The notes under the pieces are model-generated. The model was given only the letters and a program-made list of their open reading frames with translations. It did no database searches and was not told the DNA's origin. The position numbers were made by a program, and so were the translations under genes. A stretch of 64,000 bases of DNA, from contig CM012955.1 of NCBI GenBank assembly GCA_000181795.3, positions 14,855,731-14,919,730 of the forward strand. Reading direction: 5' to 3'. This document shows positions 60,088-64,000 of the stretch, piece after piece (within the stretch, counting starts at the first letter, position 1; each line of letters begins with the position of its first letter). This DNA is from Trichinella spiralis (Eukaryota > Nematoda > Enoplea > Trichinellida > Trichinellidae).

Positions 60088-61724
60088 TGCTCCCTCCATT
60101 TTTGTGATTGGCAGGTCGCTGATTGGTTGTAGGGGTATTGATCGGTAATTGGCTAATGACTTCTGCTATTTTATTAGCTAATCATCATGATAAGTGATTG
60201 GGTGAATAACTGTGCCATTTGATTAGCTATTCAGCTGTGATCTAGGATTGGATGATTGTTGGTTATCAAGACTTTACCAAATATGGGTGCATTACCATTA
60301 AAATACCTTATATGGACATAAAAAAGCATTTACTATTTTTTAAAGAAAAAGTTTGTAGTTATAACCTGGAAATGTGTATATTTGTTTTTAGACTTTGCAA
60401 ATGATGCTTTTAAAAAGCTTCTGCGTTTTACATTTCACTGTTAACAAAAGATTTTCTTATTGCTTCATTTTATTCTTGTAAGTTTGCTTTTGTGTTTTAT
60501 GTCTTCTCATTTATGCTGATCAACAGACAGTTTTCACAGAACCTTTTCTGCTATTCGATATAAGCGCTTCAGAACTAAGCAAATGTATAGTACAGAAATT
60601 TCCATTTTACAACAACAAGCAAATCTGAACTTTATTACAATATATACTATGGGCAAGATGGGCAATACAACGATAACGTGGAAAAAGTCCATTTCTAAAC
60701 TTGTAGACACTGTTCCACGGCAACCAACTAATCGTTATGTTGAAAAAATGGATTGCCTGTAATATTACAATAATAATGTGCTACATTAAGCCATTGTTTG
60801 TATGTTTATTCACAACCCGTAATTGTCATTATGATTTGTGCACTTCAGCGTGTGGCATCTCCCTTTGTGTACTGGCTTGTCGGTTCTTTGAGAAACAAAC
60901 TGAAATTCATTATTATTAATTCTCATCATTCGAAAACACATCTCAAACCTACGATACGGAAAATAGCACAATCATTGATGATAAGCATTGAGGAGTGAAA
61001 AAAATGAAAAATAGAATTGACGGTTTTGTTTTTTGCAAATTAAATATCTTTATTATTGAATTGCATTATTCTCCAAAAATATAGAAGCAACAAATGAACA
61101 GCCTGCAGAAGAGGTAACTGAACAAAGAGATGTTAAATAAACGTGTTTATCTAGGTCATTTTTTGTTTTCATAATTTGACATGTAATGACTTTTTACGAT
61201 GGCAACAGAGCAAAAAAAAAGAATTCTCTTTGCTTTCACATTTGTTTGGTAAAATCAACAGAATTTCGAAATGAACTAGATATTTTTTGTTCTGGAATGT
61301 TGAGCCATAGTAATACAAGTATTGCAACTTGAATGTTTAATCAATTCAGTTGTCGGTTTAACTTTAGATATTGAAAAACAAATTGAATACAGTTTACACA
61401 AAATGTATAATCACAAATTTCTATTTTAAACAAAATTCCATATTTTACTTTTTATTAAAAAGCTGTGTTAAAAAATGGTAAATGCTTTGTTATGTCCATA
61501 TAAGGTAATTTAATGGTAATGCACCCATATTTGGAAAAGGATTGATAAACAACAATTACCCAATCCTTGATCAAAGCTTAATAGCTAATCAAATGGCAAA
61601 GTTATTCACCCAATCACTTATCATGATAATTAGCTAATAAAATAGCAGAAGTCATTAGCCAATTACCGATCAATCGTATGCAACCTATCAAAGTACAGCC
61701 AATCACAAAAAGGGGGCGGAGTTT
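60088..61724. mobile_element. Nonautonomous DNA element with long terminal inverted repeats
   Basis: The left arm (about 60088-60343) and right arm (about 61467-61724) are inverted copies of each other over some 255 bases, at roughly 85% identity by eye. Matching blocks include tttttgtgattgg, gatcggtaattggctaatga, ataagtgattgggtgaataa and atatgggtgcattaccatta. The 1.1 kb interior has no coding sequence I recognise. The element carries no transposase, so it would be moved in trans. Arm edges and target duplication are not resolved. Confidence 0.75.
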
Positions 61725-63830
61725 GGGGAAAATAAGACGCGGATGAGTTCAGACTAATACGCCACATGCAAATTTTCACTTGTTTGTACTGCGTTCAGTT
61801 ATTCGTTTTCAGTTTTAATGATTGATGTTGAATGGTATGAGTTGAGTCTGCAATGATATTTCCTTTACTGTCTATAATGAAGAATTGCATAGTAGTTTGT
61901 TGTTTGCTTATTGTTGTATGTTTTCTTTTTAGTTACTTCATCTACATTTGTAAAAAATTCTGCTAACATGATGGTCCCAATTTCAAAACTACATATCACA
62001 CAGTTTGTATGTTAGCCAAGCTTCTCTTGTCAAGCTTTACTCTGAAGTGCACGTTGCCATCAATCAAAATGCTGGCGATACATCCCTGTTGTTTGAAAAT
62101 GTGCGAGGGACATTCAAGGCAATCTTCATATTAGCATCTAGAAGAAATCATATCAATCTGTTTCTGATTCAGATATGAAAATTTTGCCTAATCTAATGAA
62201 GCATTACCTGGTGTATCATACAAAGACGAAGAACGTTGTATTTAGGTGAATGACGTTTTCGCGTGGAAATGATCCCTGTTAAAGGCTGGTTATACGATGC
62301 CAATTGCTGTGATCATGAAAGTGATTTGAATGGTGTTTCCCCGCTCCTCGGTTTAAAAATTCTGGCAATATTCATATCTTAATACATAGGGAAGCATTAT
62401 ACTTTTAAACGTATATCTCGAGAACTACGCAAACGATAACGAGGTGGATGTGTCTGTTGTATAACCCTAATAATTTCCGATCGATTTCTGCCCATAAAGT
62501 CTATTTTTGGATTCAAATGTTCCTCTGGACTATTGCAAATTTCATGGGTTATAGACTTTGGTTGTTTTTGCGAAAATCAGCGAAAATACTTTTTTCAAAA
62601 TTTGGAGTTTTTTCGAAATTTCTAGACATTCACAATGATTACCAGTAATGGCATGCAAAGTTCCATTAGAAACGACCCAATAGTTGTAGAATAAATGCGC
62701 TATAACTTTGTCTACTGCCTATCTTAATACGTAAGGGAATTTGCCCATCAGTAAATCTCTTTCAACGGAAGCAATGACTGCCTATTCATGCACATGAGAC
62801 ATATCTGATATCGAGTCTATTAGATTTCTAGTAATTTATCGTTTTTTATGATCAATTGAATTGAATTGAATTGAATTGAATTGAGTTTCTGAAATTATTG
62901 CTGTTCACTAATCATTTATTGCTGCGAATGAAAACGTATGTGCTGTAAGTGTTTTGTTTGTTTTAAAGCAAACATTTAATGGAATACGATCCTAATTGCT
63001 ATGTTTTTCATTGATTACGCATCTGATTGATACCACATGTGTGGCTTTCGTACTTTCGCTAAGTAACAACGATACAATGGCGATTTGCATAATTAGTATA
63101 ATATGTAGTCGCCCAGGGTGAATCTTCATTACAAATGCTAGGAAAATAAGTAAATTCACAATTCATGTCAAACTATTGGGCGTATACATGGTATTTGTTT
63201 GAATTTTTAAAGGTATCCATCATTAAGTAGAGTGTAAATTATTCCACGCTTCTCAGAAAGTACGGCGAATTATAAAAAAATTTGATGATAAGGCCAGCAA
63301 TTGTGTGCCAATTAAAGGTATGTAAATTTTCAATAACCCGCAATCCATAATTTTTTGAGAAATTTGATAAAGCTGAGGGTTTGAGCATTTGAAATTTATA
63401 AAATAAAAAGACTCTCATATTGTACAAAAATAGCTTTCATATGTGATACTTTTGGAGAATTTTTATCTCTGAATTGGAATCAATCAAAAAATTCAGTGAA
63501 CAGTGGTTTTTAATTTTAACAGTTACTATTGTGCAAATAAAAATCAGGAACAATTCTTATGAAAATAAATTCTTTTGTTGGAAACGTAAGTTTCCAGGGA
63601 AATTTGCCCCCAAAAGCCATGCAGGTGAAGGAGGCCATCCCCGGCACTTTAGGATAATTTTCAAGGTCATCTGAAATGCTGAATGGGCATGGCGCGACCG
63701 CAGCAGAGCCAGAATGCTTGCTGGAAGCACGGAAGTGAACAAAATACGTCACAACGGCAGCCTACAATTGCCCCAAGACAAGAATAACCAAATTTCCTTT
63801 GTCCTAAATCGTGATCCTGAGGTCGGTACG
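61725..63830. other. Intergenic region
   Basis: AT-rich with no supported gene. Open frames are short. From about 63590 the GC content rises toward the promoter at the right edge. Confidence 0.5.
62852..62885. repeat. (TTGAA)n pentanucleotide repeat
   Basis: About six tandem TTGAA units in gene-free DNA. Confidence 0.85.
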
Positions 63831-63835
63831 CTCCG

Positions 63836-63843
63836 TATATAAA
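63836..63843 (+). promoter_or_regulatory. TATA box of the gene at the right edge
   Basis: TATATAAA, about 100 bases before the ATG at 63939 and inside a locally GC-rich stretch. The expected transcription start is near 63865-63870. Confidence 0.5.
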
Positions 63844-63938
63844 CCGGTGAAATCTGAAGCCGAAGAGTCGAATCGAGAGATCGAGTCCAGAGCGGAGTGC
63901 TGGTGTTATTTGTGCGAGAGCCGTTAACCTCAAGTCAA

Positions 63939-64000
63939 ATGGGTGAGATCATCGTACAGGGCCGTGCAGATTGCTACTTTATTGCAGAAGCTGTTGTTGG
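63939..64000 (+). CDS. Start of a gene running out of the window (partial)
   Basis: An ATG at 63939 opens a frame to the end of the window (MGEIIVQGRADCYFIAEAVV). No family can be named from 20 residues. The first codons overlap a strong-looking donor (ATGG|GTGAG at 63943), so the reading frame may instead splice out after the first codon. The TATA box upstream supports a real start of transcription. Confidence 0.35.
   Translation, partial: MGEIIVQGRADCYFIAEAVV

Noticed and set aside
1-64000. tRNA, rRNA, spliced-leader RNA or CRISPR arrays
   Set aside because: I looked for B-box-like GGTTCGA motifs, conserved rRNA blocks and regularly spaced repeats, and found none that fold or repeat convincingly.

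Overview
The window is a 64 kb piece of an AT-rich animal genome. Genes are split by many short introns with GT or GC donors and T-rich acceptors ending in AG. There are no operons, no ribosome-binding sites and no prokaryotic signals. A cuticlin-type zona pellucida (ZP) protein and the gene style point to an ecdysozoan, most likely a nematode. A complete apolipophorin-type lipid carrier, not expected in Caenorhabditis, would fit an early-branching nematode or another invertebrate. That taxonomic call is inference; the gene models below come from the sequence, by joining exons whose phases agree.

Layout. 1.5-5.2 kb (+): a RUN-domain protein of the RUSC1/2 - UNC-14 type. 7.6-10.3 kb (+): a secreted, membrane-anchored ZP (cuticlin-like) protein behind a TATA box and a cluster of TGACC half-sites. 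15.0-19.5 kb (+): a Kv2/Shab voltage-gated potassium channel. 20.1-21.9 kb (-): an ELM2/SANT corepressor of the MIER type. 24.2-26.2 kb (+): a BPI/LBP-type lipid-binding protein, convergent with ceramide glucosyltransferase (UGCG) at 27.0-29.5 kb (-). 31.4-32.2 kb (+): a four-pass membrane protein resembling TMEM255. 34.5-35.4 kb (+): the histone-fold protein CENP-S/MHF1. 36.9-51.7 kb (+): a 41-exon, about 3147-residue large lipid transfer protein ending in a von Willebrand D domain and a vWA-like tail. 52.4-53.4 kb (+): a 155-residue protein of unknown function.

From 53.4 kb onward the window is repeat territory. A 2.5 kb segment is present twice in tandem on either side of a 10-N assembly gap. 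Both copies carry the 3' end of a hAT transposon of the ZBED5 type; the second leads into a longer hAT relic (five in-frame stops, one frameshift). Next comes a separate 1.6 kb element with roughly 260 bp inverted terminal arms rich in CCAAT motifs, then gene-free DNA. At the right edge a TATA promoter is followed by the first codons of a gene that leaves the window.

The genes are not a pathway cluster. Three neighbours do handle lipid (BPI-like protein, UGCG, apolipophorin), but they sit on mixed strands with separate promoters, so I infer no co-regulation.
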